Below, one piece after another: positions 1-8,759 of a DNA stretch of 20,449 bases (the stretch's first letter is position 1; every line of letters begins with the position of its first letter). A program made the position numbers and the translations under genes. The notes below the pieces were generated by a model. That model searched no databases. It saw only the letters and a program-made list of their open reading frames with translations, and had not been told where the DNA came from. This DNA is from Tieghemiomyces parasiticus (Eukaryota; Kickxellomycota; Dimargaritomycetes; Dimargaritales; Dimargaritaceae): assembly GCA_027575765.1 (NCBI GenBank), contig JANBPT010000869.1, positions 1-20,449 of the forward strand. Direction: 5' to 3'.

Positions 1-671
1 GGTTAGGAATGAGCAGCGCTAGGCCCTTGGTGTCCAGCGGAGTTATCGTTTCAGCCTAACTGTCACAACTGTGACGGCGGTAGGCGTGCGGATGAATGCA
101 GGTTTTGTTGGGATGGGGGAGAGGGGCCAGCGCCCTTGCCCGATAGTACAAATACCTGGCAATACTATACCTCGCCTGATATACTGTCCTCCATGTGGCA
201 TATCCGAGTCGCTAGTAGTGGTTCCTGAGCAGTGGCATGACTTGGGTGGCACAGTCGAGCTGCTGGCGCTGATATCTGATTTCGGAACCCAGCCCTTTAA
301 CCGTCTTCATAGTTGGGGCGTCTAGGAGATCTGACCGGTTTGGTTGTTATGGCGAAAAAGGCAGGGCTATGCCTCGGTTTGTGTCACTGTTGAGTCGGCT
401 TCTGCACCCATCTAGCAAACCTTGCCAAGGTGGGTCGTTGGCAGGCCCGTACGGAACCCGCCAGGTGGACCTGCCACCATGGTTGACTGAATTGCGTATG
501 ATATACCTGTCATATTTTCACGTGACCGTCTGCCCCTTCGGAATGGCCTCGGGATTTTATTTGGACCCAAGAGCGCTTAAATTTTTCGACATGGCCGGCA
601 CAGATGCCCGCATGGCCCTCCAGCCAACCTAATTGGCTATAGGCAATAAAAAGCGGAGGGGTAGGGGTTTG

Positions 672-744
672 GCAACCACGAGGTTGCGAACCGCAGCTGC
701 TCTACCTACCGACTACGTCGGTGCGACAGCCCCATTCGGGGGCT
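672..744. repeat. Block of consecutive short inverted repeats
   Basis: There are three perfect hairpins in a row. The first is GCAACC-ACGA-GGTTGC (672-687, 6-bp stem). The second is CCGAC-TAC-GTCGG (709-721, 5-bp stem). The third is AGCCCC-ATTCG-GGGGCT (728-744, 6-bp stem). The 8-base palindrome GCAGCTGC (693-700) lies between the first two. On the minus strand a B-box-like GGTTCGCAACC is visible, but loop sizes and arm order do not make a tRNA. Function is unknown; a structured RNA or chance are both possible. Confidence 0.45.
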
Positions 745-929
745 AATTCGGGTGGGTTGGATCGACTGCCTTTGTTAGAGAGCGACGCGGCGGTCCGTCG
801 GCTTGTAAGGCGCTCTGGTTCGTTTGGCAGGCTGGAAGAGCGGCGGCTGGATGAGACGAGAGCTAAGCTCATGTATAGCTCGTGAGGGTGCGGGTGACAA
901 AATGTAGTCCCAAAGCTGACGCATACAGT

Positions 930-975
930 CCCCCCCTCCCCGATTCAGCGTGAATCCCCCCCCCCACCCGCCCCT
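930..975 (-). repeat. C-rich tracts around a perfect hairpin (G4-prone on minus strand)
   Basis: A C7-T-C4 tract is followed by the perfect inverted repeat GATTCA-GCG-TGAATC (942-956), then a run of ten C, then ACCCGCCCC. Read on the minus strand this gives G4, G3 and G10 runs separated by single bases, a composition able to form a G-quadruplex. It lies about 420 bases upstream of the eIF5 start. A regulatory role is not shown. Confidence 0.5.
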
Positions 976-1080
976 CCTAGGCACTGGAGTACTGCTGACC
1001 CTCGCGGGTCAATTCTCTCAGTGGTCTTTTCTTGCCGTTCCGGCCCTGGTAGGCTACTCTATAGTACCCTCTTGACCCTT

Positions 1081-1393
1081 TCCGATATCTCGATTCCCTT
1101 CCTTAACTTTGTCCGCCTTCCATTCATCTGATTTTCATCCTTTCCTGTTTCCTAATTCGCCCTCCCAGTCCGAATCCTTGCTGTTGTCCCGTTCACTCGT
1201 CATCAACCCCTCGCTGCTCTTACCTATTCCCCCCCACACTAAATCGTCCCCGACCTGTTCCCTCGGGTCGCCGCTACCTTTCCTTCCACGTTGGCGCTCA
1301 AGTTCTTTTCACGCTCCACCACCCCACCCCACTCCATGCGTTTAAAAACGCTACCGTTTACCCTTCAAACTCTTACCGTAACTTTCTTTCACC
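1081..1393 (+). promoter_or_regulatory. Pyrimidine-rich leader/promoter of the eIF5 gene
   Basis: The plus strand is strongly enriched in C and T over about 300 bases up to the eIF5 ATG. Such a tract is common in fungal promoters and 5' leaders of highly expressed genes. The start sits in the strong context TTCACCATGG. I see no clear TATA box; the transcription start cannot be placed from sequence alone. Confidence 0.55.
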
Positions 1394-2611
1394 ATGGCTA
1401 CCATTAACATTCGCCGCGATGTCAAGGACTCGTATTACCGTTACAAGATGCCCAAGCTCATGTCCAAGATCGAGGGCAAGGGCAACGGTATCAAGACCGT
1501 CATCCCCAACATGTCGGATATTGCTCGCTCCTTGTGCCGCCCGCCGGCCTACCCGACTAAATACTTTGGGTGCGAATTGGGCGCCCAGGTCAAGTGCGAA
1601 GCCAAGGCCGACCGATACATTGTGAACGGCTCTCACGATGCCGACAAACTGCAAACCCTACTGGATGGTTTCATCGACAAGTATGTGTTGTGCGCGTCGT
1701 GCAAGAATCCCGAGACGGACCTAATCATCCAGAAGGATCAGACCATCATTCGTGACTGTAAGGCTTGCGGTCAGCGCACTAATGTGGAGATGCGCCACAA
1801 GCTGACCACCTTCATCCTCAAGAACCCGCCTGAGACGGGAAAGAAGGGCCGCAAGCGCGACGTGGCCGGTGCCAGTGCTGGAGCCGGGGCCGCTGGCCTG
1901 GGCAGTGACGATGCCGAGCTCGAGGAGGCCGGGTCCGACGACGAACTGACCCGACGCATCGTGGCGGAAGCCGCCGACCTACCCTCGGCCCAAGACGTCA
2001 ACGACGACGACGACTGGGCCGTAGACGACATGTCGGCGGAGGCAATTCGCGCCCGCCAGGAGCAGCTGACCAGCCGCCTGCAGAACAAGCTCATTATCGC
2101 CGGTGACGACGACGACGAGGGCATCGAAGGTGCCGGCACCAGCAAGTACGACGAGTTTGGCGACTACCTGACGGCTCATCCGGACGCTGCCCCGTCCGAG
2201 ATCCGGGCCCAAGCCGAGACGCTGCAGGTATGGGGCAAGCATCGCGCCATCGAGGTGCTTGTGCAAGCCCTGTTTACTACCGACGTGCTAGCCCAGCTCG
2301 CCAAATATCAGAAGCTGCTCTTGGCCTTCGGTAACACCGACAAGCACCAGCGCTCGATCCTAGGCGGTTTGGAACGCCTGATTGGCGTTAAATACCGCGA
2401 CGAGCTACTGTCCAAGACGACCAGCATCTTCCTGACTGTCTACAACCTCGACCTGGTCGAAGAGGCGACGTTCGACAAGTGGGCTGCCAAGCCCAGCAAG
2501 AAGTACGTCGACCGCGAGACCAGCAAGCTTCTCCGTACCAAGGCCGAACCTTTCATCCAGTGGCTTAAGGAGGCCGACGAGGAGTCCGAGGAGGACAGCG
2601 ATGAGGAATAG
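1394..2611 (+). CDS. TIF5: Eukaryotic translation initiation factor 5 (eIF5)
   Basis: This intronless 405-codon gene has the same length as yeast eIF5. By family, eIF5 is the GTPase-activating protein for eIF2 in the 43S/48S pre-initiation complex and also binds eIF1, eIF3c and eIF2-beta. Visible features are the conserved N-terminal block with YYRYKMP and GKGNGIKT, where Arg16 corresponds to the catalytic arginine finger; the segment KYFGCELGAQ; a C2-C2 zinc ribbon with Cys100, Cys103, Cys122 and Cys125; a basic stretch then an acidic, Ala-rich linker (about 150-240); and a C-terminal W2/HEAT domain (about 240-400) ending in the aromatic-acidic box FIQWLKEADEESEEDSDEE. The ATG context is CACCATGG and the stop is TAG. 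An AATAAA lies 121 bases after the stop. Cytoplasmic, essential by family. Confidence 0.97.
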   Translation: MATINIRRDVKDSYYRYKMPKLMSKIEGKGNGIKTVIPNMSDIARSLCRPPAYPTKYFGCELGAQVKCEAKADRYIVNGSHDADKLQTLLDGFIDKYVLCASCKNPETDLIIQKDQTIIRDCKACGQRTNVEMRHKLTTFILKNPPETGKKGRKRDVAGASAGAGAAGLGSDDAELEEAGSDDELTRRIVAEAADLPSAQDVNDDDDWAVDDMSAEAIRARQEQLTSRLQNKLIIAGDDDDEGIEGAGTSKYDEFGDYLTAHPDAAPSEIRAQAETLQVWGKHRAIEVLVQALFTTDVLAQLAKYQKLLLAFGNTDKHQRSILGGLERLIGVKYRDELLSKTTSIFLTVYNLDLVEEATFDKWAAKPSKKYVDRETSKLLRTKAEPFIQWLKEADEESEEDSDEE

Positions 2612-2731
2612 TCCCGTGTATCGCGGTAGTGCGCTGATCACCATGTAACAAAGCACTCTACCTCCCGCTTTTCTACGTCCTTCGCACATATTTTCTTTTC
2701 GACCCCTCCACGTTTGCATCCTCGCTTGATC

Positions 2732-2737
2732 AATAAA
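2732..2737 (+). terminator. Poly(A) signal of eIF5
   Basis: A perfect AATAAA lies about 120 bases downstream of the eIF5 stop codon and is the first such hexamer after it on this strand. Confidence 0.6.
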
Positions 2738-2739
2738 CA

Positions 2740-3690
2740 TTTGTCAGCCATACAACTTGGTAGGCCCAGGTCTCCATCCAACTCCTGTATTTTGCAGAGG
2801 TGTTCGCGTAGTAGCAGATTTATTTTTGCGCCTGCTGATATGAACATTTTGTGCCAGAACGAGTAGATCCTGCGTTGCGCCTGTTGCTGTTGATGCCGCT
2901 GGCGCCAGGTCCTCGAGCCGCACCGACAGTACCAGGTAGACGCTACTTGCCATACCAGCCTAGGTCAGTACCATTGATGGCTGGGCAGAGAAGCCTCATC
3001 TAAGAAATGGATGGAATAACCGCAGACTTCTGCGAGACAACATATTAGTAGGCTCGACCTTCTGCCATTCTGCTAACATTTCTCACCTTGCCATATGTTC
3101 ATTGGTGCAAACGCACACGCAAACGGCTCGGCTCGTTAAACGCAAAATTTGCCTCCATCGAAACGCAAATTCACGGGATACACACCGCAAATACTACACA
3201 CTGGTGGTGTGCTATCCATCATTGACATGGCGCAAACTCGTTTGCAAATAATAGTACACAGTGTGTAATATCGCACGTTTGGGAGGACCGAGAATAAAAG
3301 TTCAGCTGGAATGGGCGAGTACCCCGATCTGCTGGAGGCGACAGGTACCCTGAGGCTCTCAAGCCGATCCGAGAGTCAAAGGCCCGGTGCCCCGGTGGTG
3401 CATGGCATAGAGCTGGCGACTGCGGCAGGCCGACTCCTGCCTTGAGGGCCTACTGGAGCGCCAAGGTCCCAGGCCCACAAAGCAGGGGCGGAGTTTAGTT
3501 GTGTGCCACTGAAAGCATCGCCATGGTTTCCTCTTCGGTTGAATGGTGGGCAGTCGCGTACCACCCAGCTGGTGTTTCCTGTGTGGTCCTGCAAGTAGGT
3601 GAGAGGGGGGGTCATATCTGCCACCGCAGCAGGTACAGTGCCCCACCATTCAAGCCGTGTGGAAGCCTTTGCCACGCATCGCGTTGGCCG
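2740..3690. other. Intergenic region between eIF5 and RAD54
   Basis: No gene is recognised. The longest frames, a minus-strand ATG ORF (3376-3882, 168 codons) and a plus-strand frame opening on TTG (3499-3915), overlap each other, lack known motifs and are Cys/Trp/Arg/Pro-rich in the way random frames of GC-rich DNA are. The notable content is the GCAAA cluster with inverted repeats at 3107-3267, listed separately. Confidence 0.5.
3107..3267. repeat. GCAAA motif cluster with palindromes
   Basis: Seven GCAAA copies on the plus strand start at 3107, 3119, 3142, 3165, 3187, 3232 and 3244. Two TTTGC copies (3148 and 3241) add minus-strand copies, making the inverted pair GCAAA-A-TTTGC (3142-3152). 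The block also holds CACAC-TGGTG-GTGTG (3197-3211) and the perfect inverted repeat TACACA-G-TGTGTA (3255-3267). The segments beginning GCAAATA at 3187 and 3244 are each followed within a few bases by TACACA and then CTG or GTG, so the block looks partly duplicated. It could be a protein-binding array. Confidence 0.5.
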
Positions 3691-4068
3691 TCCCTTGCTT
3701 CGCCTTTTCCTTCCACCGTATATGCACTCTGGCCACCGCGCCCAACATACACCCTTGAGACTTGTCCCACCTCTGCAACCCTTCAAATCACCTTGACCGA
3801 TTCCGCCCCGGCGCCCTTCTCCCGCGCCCGACCATTGCTGCGGCAGCTCCCGGCCTATCCCACCTACACTCCAGCCTCTCATTGGGTCTGTTTACCAACC
3901 CCGCCCACCGTTTAGGCCCTCGCCAAAGGGCCTCATTTCCTGTCCTTGCGATCAGGTAGCTCCTCCTTTCCCCTCCCTTCCCACCGACCCGTCCGTTTAC
4001 TTGCCTCCAGCCTTACCCGTCGGTCCGCAGCTAAAGTAACGCCCTCGAGCCACCACCCCGCCCATATA
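3690..4068 (+). promoter_or_regulatory. Pyrimidine-rich promoter/leader of RAD54
   Basis: The plus strand is C/T-rich up to the RAD54 ATG, resembling the eIF5 leader. The RAD54 frame stays open for 41 codons upstream of the chosen ATG but contains no ATG there, so the leader is taken as untranslated. No TATA box or damage-response element that I recognise is visible. Confidence 0.45.
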
Positions 4069-7000
4069 ATGGCGGCCTTGGAATCTCCCATCTCGCTTGC
4101 CTCCAGCGACTCGGACTTTTCTGACGGACCCACAATACCCGTACGGAAGCAGGCGCGGAGGGCCTCCCCGCGTAAGCGCGCCAAACCGAATCAGGCCCCT
4201 GCCCTGAAGCTGGACGCGGAGGACGTATCTGATGGCAGTCTGACGGCCACCGAGCCAGAGGGCAGTGGGAGCGAGGACGAGTTTAAGGGTCCAGCAAAAC
4301 CTAACGGCAAGGCCCGGACGCCCGCTTCGGCGAAGGGAGGGGCGCGGACCTTGGCCGGGGTCGCCGCTACGCCAAGCATAAAGCGGAAGATCAAGGGCCC
4401 AGCAGCCCCGCCAGCAACCCCGGCCCCTTCGTCCGAAAACGACGAACCGGTCGGCACAGCTGCCGCCACCCCTGCGGCCCAAAGCAACGGTATCTTCTGT
4501 GGTACGTCGTTACGCACGCTCAATTCGATTCGCAAACCCTTCCGCACGCCCTTCCTCAAGAAACCGGGGGAGGATCAGCCCATAGGTGGCGGGTCGAAGG
4601 ACGAAGCCGCCGGCGGGGATGGTAGCCTGATGTCCCCACGGGGTCCTAGTCGGGCTCTAGGTGTCCGGCGACGCATCAACCTCAATCAGCGACCGCTGCA
4701 TGACCCCACCGCCGAGGATGCCGTGATCCTGTACGAACCTCCCCAGCTTACCGAATCGGAGAAACTGCGCATCGGGTCGGGGTCGGCGACCGCTGCCCTG
4801 GTGACCAGCCGTGCACCGGTCCGCTTGACGATCGGTGGGGTCTCTCCCGCGGCTGGCTCGGCTACTGCAACGACTAGCAGCGTTTCGCCTCATAAACCCC
4901 AGGTCCATGTCATCGTCGACCCGATTCTGGGTAAGAAACTCCGGCCCCACCAGGTCGAAGGCGTCAAGTTTCTATACAACTGCGTGACAGGTCGTATCGT
5001 GGAAAACGCATACGGGTGTATCATGGCTGACGAAATGGGCCTCGGAAAGACGGTAAGTGCAGATATGCTAAAGACCAGCAGCAAGTGTGTACGTGTGAGG
5101 TTGTCCGCCGTACCGGTTAACTAACCATCATTCGGCCTATACCTCTGCACCAATACCAGCTCCAATGTATTGCGCTGATGTGGACCCTTTTGAAACAGTC
5201 GCCCGATCCGGCAAAGCCCTGGATTGACAAGTGCATCGTGGTGTGCCCGAGCAGCTTGGTTCGCAATTGGGCCAACGAACTTGGTAAGTATAGCCGGACA
5301 TTCGTTTGCTTCGCAATACGTGGTCATCGTTTTGGCTGGTCGATTTTGGCTTGCGTCTACTAACCAACGCATGATCCCCCCCTGTCAACGTACCTCCCAC
5401 CTCTTAGTCAAATGGCTGGGCTCGGTGCGCATCAGTCCGTACGCCTGCGACAACAAGGAATCGAAGGAGAAGGTCACCAAGAGCCTGCATCACTTTATGA
5501 GTAGCCGTGGACGCATCAACACCCAGCCAGGTAAATTTCACGTCGTCGTTGGGTAGGCCAACTGAGCAATGTTTGTTTTTTCTTTCGTTCACTTGCACCT
5601 TTGCCCGCGATCTAATCTAAACTACCGAACGTTGTATACTGGTTCACCGTACCTCGCACCCTTTTCTCTATTCCCCCCATTAGTCCTCATTATTTCCTAC
5701 GAGACGCTCCGAACCAACATCAACATCCTTAACAAGGGTCCCATTGGCCTGCTACTCTGCGACGAGGGCCACCGGCTCAAGAACGCCAACTCACAGACCT
5801 TCCAGGCGCTTAATCAGCTGCAGGTGCAGCGGCGGGTTTGTATGACCGGTACGCCTATCCAGAACGGTCTGTTGGAATTCCTGGCCCTACTCAACTTTGT
5901 CAACCCCGGTCTTCTCGGGACCCCCGTCGAGTTCCGCAAAAATTTCGAGATACCCATCCTGCGCGGCCGTGACGCCTGCGCCACGGATCAAGAACGCCTG
6001 CTTAGCGACCAGAAGCTGGCCGAGCTGGCCATTCTCGCCAATAAGTTCATTATCCGCCGCACCAATGACCTCCTATCGAAGTATTGTAAGTGCCGTTTGG
6101 GACCTAGGACGTAAATTGGGCTCAGTCTCGGTTAATATTTCACTAATTGAGACCAAGCCGTAAATGTGCCACTTGGTCGCCTCTGGCTAACCACCCGCAC
6201 CCGCCACAACTCGCACATTCCTGATTCCCTAGTGCCGACCAAGTATGAACACGTGGTGTTTTGCCGCCCGGTCCCCATCCAAGAGAAACTCTACGAACTC
6301 TTTATCCAGTCCAAATCCGTCACCAATGTACTGGAGGGTGGTGGCTTCCAATCCCTACGTGCCATTACCATCCTCAAGAAACTATGTAACCACCCTGGTT
6401 TGATTAACCTCCCCGACGACATACCGGGATCGGAAGCGGTGTGGCCGCCCCCTCCACCCGCGAACGGCGGTAGTGGTGGCCGGGGCGCGGCCAACTCCAA
6501 GCCTACCTGGCACCCACAATACTCGGGCAAGATGTTACTGCTCGACCGGATGCTCGCCCAGATCAGCCAGACCAAGGACAAGATCGTGCTAATTAGCAAT
6601 TACACCCAGACACTCGATATTTTTGAGCACCTGTGCCAGATTCGACGGTAAGATGGAGGGAGGGAAAGGATATTATTTCGCTGTATTTTTAAACGGCCTT
6701 TTCCACGTTTCTGGTGACGTGTACCCTCACTTTCGACTAACTCTATTCTCTCTACGCATACCCTCCTCCCGAATCTCCGGCGTATAGCTATGGGTCCATC
6801 CGCCTCGACGGGACCATGAACACGGCCAAGCGGCAGCAGCTGGTCGACAAGTTCAACAACCCACAGGGTCCCGAGTTTGTGTTTCTGCTCAGCAGCAAGG
6901 CCGGCGGGTGTGGCCTTAACTTGATCGGGGCCAACCGGCTCATCCTCTTCGACCCGGATTGGAACCCAGCAGCGGACCAGCAAGCGCTGGCGCGGGTGTG

Positions 7001-7409
7001 GCGCGATGGCCAAAAGAAGACGTGCTTCATCTACCGGTTTGTGGGCACGGGTACGATCGAGGAGAAAATTTTCCAACGGCAGTCCCACAAGCAGTCGCTC
7101 AGCAGTTGCGTGGTGGACGAGGAGCAGGATGTGGAACGTCACTTTTCCCGCGACCAGCTCCGCCAGTTGTTCATGTACGATCCCCATACCCGCTCGGACA
7201 CCCACGCCACGTTCCGATGCCGGCGCTGCGCCCGTGACCTCCAGTTCGCCCGCGCCCCCGAGCCCATGGCCTACGGGGATACGTCGACTTGGGACCACTT
7301 TAGCGATATGGAGCTTAACAAGGCCGAGGACGGCGTGCTTAAGAAATGCTCGGAAGGGCTCGTGTCGTACGTTTTTCAGTACAAGTCGCACGACACCCCG
7401 GGGATTTGA
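4069..7409 (+). CDS. RAD54: DNA repair and recombination ATPase Rad54 (six exons)
   Basis: Exons are 4069-5052, 5160-5283, 5408-5530, 5684-6085, 6233-6647 and 6788-7409, giving 889 aa, in the usual Rad54 range. By family this nuclear Swi2/Snf2 translocase partners Rad51 in strand invasion and remodels chromatin in homologous recombination. The start ATG (4069) is the first in frame and begins MAALESP. The N-terminus is disordered with a basic NLS-like stretch (about 28-40) and the Rad54-typical [13 protein letters not shown] and ILYEPP. Helicase motifs are Walker A DEMGLGKT (321-328), DEGH (437-440), TGTPIQN (465-471), [36 protein letters not shown] (718-728) and [13 protein letters not shown] (motif VI, from 748). 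The C-terminus has [14 protein letters not shown] and a HATFRCRRC zinc-binding-type segment. All exon joins restore conserved Rad54 sequence. Ends in TGA. No exact AATAAA was found nearby. Confidence 0.95.
5053..5159 (+). other. RAD54 intron 1
   Basis: The donor is GTAAGT, the branch point is CTAAC at 5121-5125 and the acceptor is CCAG. Phase 0. It interrupts the gene directly after the Thr codon of the Walker A motif GKT; splicing restores LQCIALMW. Confidence 0.93.
5284..5407 (+). other. RAD54 intron 2
   Basis: The donor is GTAAGT, the branch point is a perfect TACTAAC at 5358-5364 and the acceptor is TTAG. Phase 1. Splicing gives ANELVKWLG. Confidence 0.92.
5531..5683 (+). other. RAD54 intron 3
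   Basis: The donor is GTAAAT, CTAAT/CTAAA branch candidates lie at 5612-5621, and the acceptor is TTAG after a C/T-rich tract. Phase 1. Splicing gives [13 protein letters not shown]. Confidence 0.92.
6086..6232 (+). other. RAD54 intron 4
   Basis: The donor is GTAAGT, the branch point is CTAAC at 6187-6191 and the acceptor is CTAG. Phase 1. Splicing gives [14 protein letters not shown]. Confidence 0.92.
6648..6787 (+). other. RAD54 intron 5
   Basis: The donor is GTAAGA, the branch point is CTAAC at 6737-6741 and the acceptor is ATAG. Phase 2. Splicing gives [15 protein letters not shown]. Confidence 0.92.
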
Positions 7410-8154
7410 TACGTGGCCTCGGTGATGGCCGCCCCCACCCGCCCTACCTTTGTCCTCTCAATTCATTTCAGACGCCCGCCTAAACCACACTCTGTACCAT
7501 ACCAGTCGTTGCGTTTTTAACTCTTACCACTTTTTCCCCCCTTTTCGTCCCCCCCCCCGCCACAGTTACAATTCTGCCCTCATTTTTTTAAGAAATTTAA
7601 TAACTCCTGTTTCGGATATCTAGTCGGCTGTGTAGCCTGGGAGTTCAAGTATATACTGAGATTTGGTGATCATCAGGGCATCTCGTCCTGGTTTGATTAG
7701 TAGCTGATGTCGACAGTGGGACTGACTACCGTTATGCCCGCTTTTCCGAGTCGAAACGTGTCGATGGGATATGACATCGTACCAATATTACACTCATTTG
7801 ACTTAATTGTGAATTCTGGAATGTTTGATTGCTACCTACACTGTTGGGGGTGGTGTCGAATTGCCTGTATCCGGACGTACCGGACTAAGGTACCGCCCGT
7901 GGACATCCGTTCTACCAGGCGGGATTGTTTGATCTAGGGTCTACAGCCACCCCCAACCTTTGGGGTTATCTATTCCTGCCCACTTTTTGCGCCGACTGAT
8001 TCCTACTAGTGAACCTTACCCCTCACTCCTTCACCTCCCGCCTTGACACTCCGCCAACTCCCAATAGCTCTGACGGCGTCAACCATCACCCCTACGCCCC
8101 ACGGGTCCTCGCCATTAATTCCTACTGCCCAAGCACGCAGCCCCCATTCAGCCT

Positions 8155-8177
8155 ACACACACACACACACATACACA
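8155..8177. repeat. AC dinucleotide microsatellite
   Basis: Eight AC units are followed by an interrupting T and a further ACACA. A T8 run follows at 8185-8192. This is an ordinary simple sequence repeat, useful mainly as a polymorphic marker. Confidence 0.9.
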
Positions 8178-8586
8178 GCGGATGTTTTTTTTGTAAGGGG
8201 CCTGCTGGCCGTACTACCACAGTGGCATGGATGTGTAAAGGCTAGGCGAGCTATAATCCAGCCCGACCGTCACCACCCCTTTTCACACCTCAGGTGCTGT
8301 GATGATGCCAGTGGAGGCAAGAACAGGTCAAGGGCAACGCGCCATACTTCAGCAGCGGACTCGGATATGGCCGACATAAAATCAAAGTATAAAGGGTGGC
8401 AGCGGCTACACGGCGCTAATACGAGGGAGAGAAGGGGAGTAGCGGAAGCATGATGGTAGGCAAAGGCGACTGGCTGGCCTGCGGATGAGACAGACAGAGC
8501 TTTAGGAATGCCCAGGTCACAGAGCCTCATTAGCCCATTGGCAGTGGGTTCAAAGGTCATTTTCAGCCTCCGCACGTCCAGCAACG

Positions 8587-8690
8587 GTGAGAAGCCAACA
8601 GGCTCGTTTGGACTCGCTGTCAGCCCTGACTCTCTTCTCTGTCGCCGTGTGCGTGTGTATTTTTTTTTTATCCATTCCCATTGCCGTTAG
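8587..8690 (+). other. Possible 5' leader intron of the PH-FYVE gene
   Basis: There is a GTGAGA donor-like site after AACG, then a GT-rich segment, a T10 run and a C/T-rich stretch ending at GTTAG (8686-8690). An alternative acceptor is ATCAG at 8746-8750. The PH-FYVE frame has a stop at 8688-8690, so any upstream exon would be untranslated or would need another acceptor. No clear branch point is seen. Confidence 0.3.
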
Positions 8691-8759
8691 TTATTTACTA
8701 TACCAGTGCCCCATCCCTCTAGACTCTGCACGGAATCTCGTAGCTATCAGGCCTCCACG

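Larger units (their letters stand above)
1..1080. other. Left-edge region without a convincing gene
   Basis: The longest ATG ORFs here are about 70-90 codons, none resembles a known family, and they overlap on both strands. One of them (369-632, +) ends 12 bases before an AATAAA at 645-650, so it could be the last exon of a gene that enters from the left, but I see no splice acceptor or conserved motif to support that. The region also holds a tandem hairpin block (672-744) and C-rich tracts (930-975), listed separately. Confidence 0.5.
7410..8759. other. Intergenic region between RAD54 and the PH-FYVE gene
   Basis: No gene is recognised; the ORFs present are short and unsupported. Contents are the RAD54 3' end with an AT-rich patch (about 7585-7605) that lacks an exact AATAAA, a run of ten C at 7549-7558, an AC dinucleotide repeat (8155-8177), and a GT-rich plus T10 tract (8647-8669) inside a possible leader intron of the next gene. 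Confidence 0.55.

Noticed and set aside
369..632. 87-codon plus ORF followed by AATAAA at 645-650
   Set aside because: It could be a terminal exon, but it has no conserved motif, no clear acceptor and no linked upstream exon.
655..735. Possible tRNA or SINE on the minus strand (GGTAGAGC and GGTTCGCAACC strings)
   Set aside because: The A-like and B-like boxes are only about 15 bases apart, loops are 3-5 nt, and no acceptor stem or 7-nt anticodon loop can be formed.
3376..3915. Overlapping ORFs on both strands (3376-3882 minus, 3499-3915 plus)
   Set aside because: They conflict with each other, the plus one starts on TTG, and the sequence turns into the pyrimidine-rich RAD54 leader; no motif found.
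3946..4068. Upstream extension of the RAD54 reading frame
   Set aside because: The 41 open codons begin on TTG and contain no ATG; the first in-frame ATG is at 4069.
6600..7391. Minus-strand ORF of 263 codons
   Set aside because: It lies antisense to the RAD54 last exon, intron 5 and the end of exon 5, whose coding sense is certain; it has no recognisable motif and is a GC-rich shadow frame.
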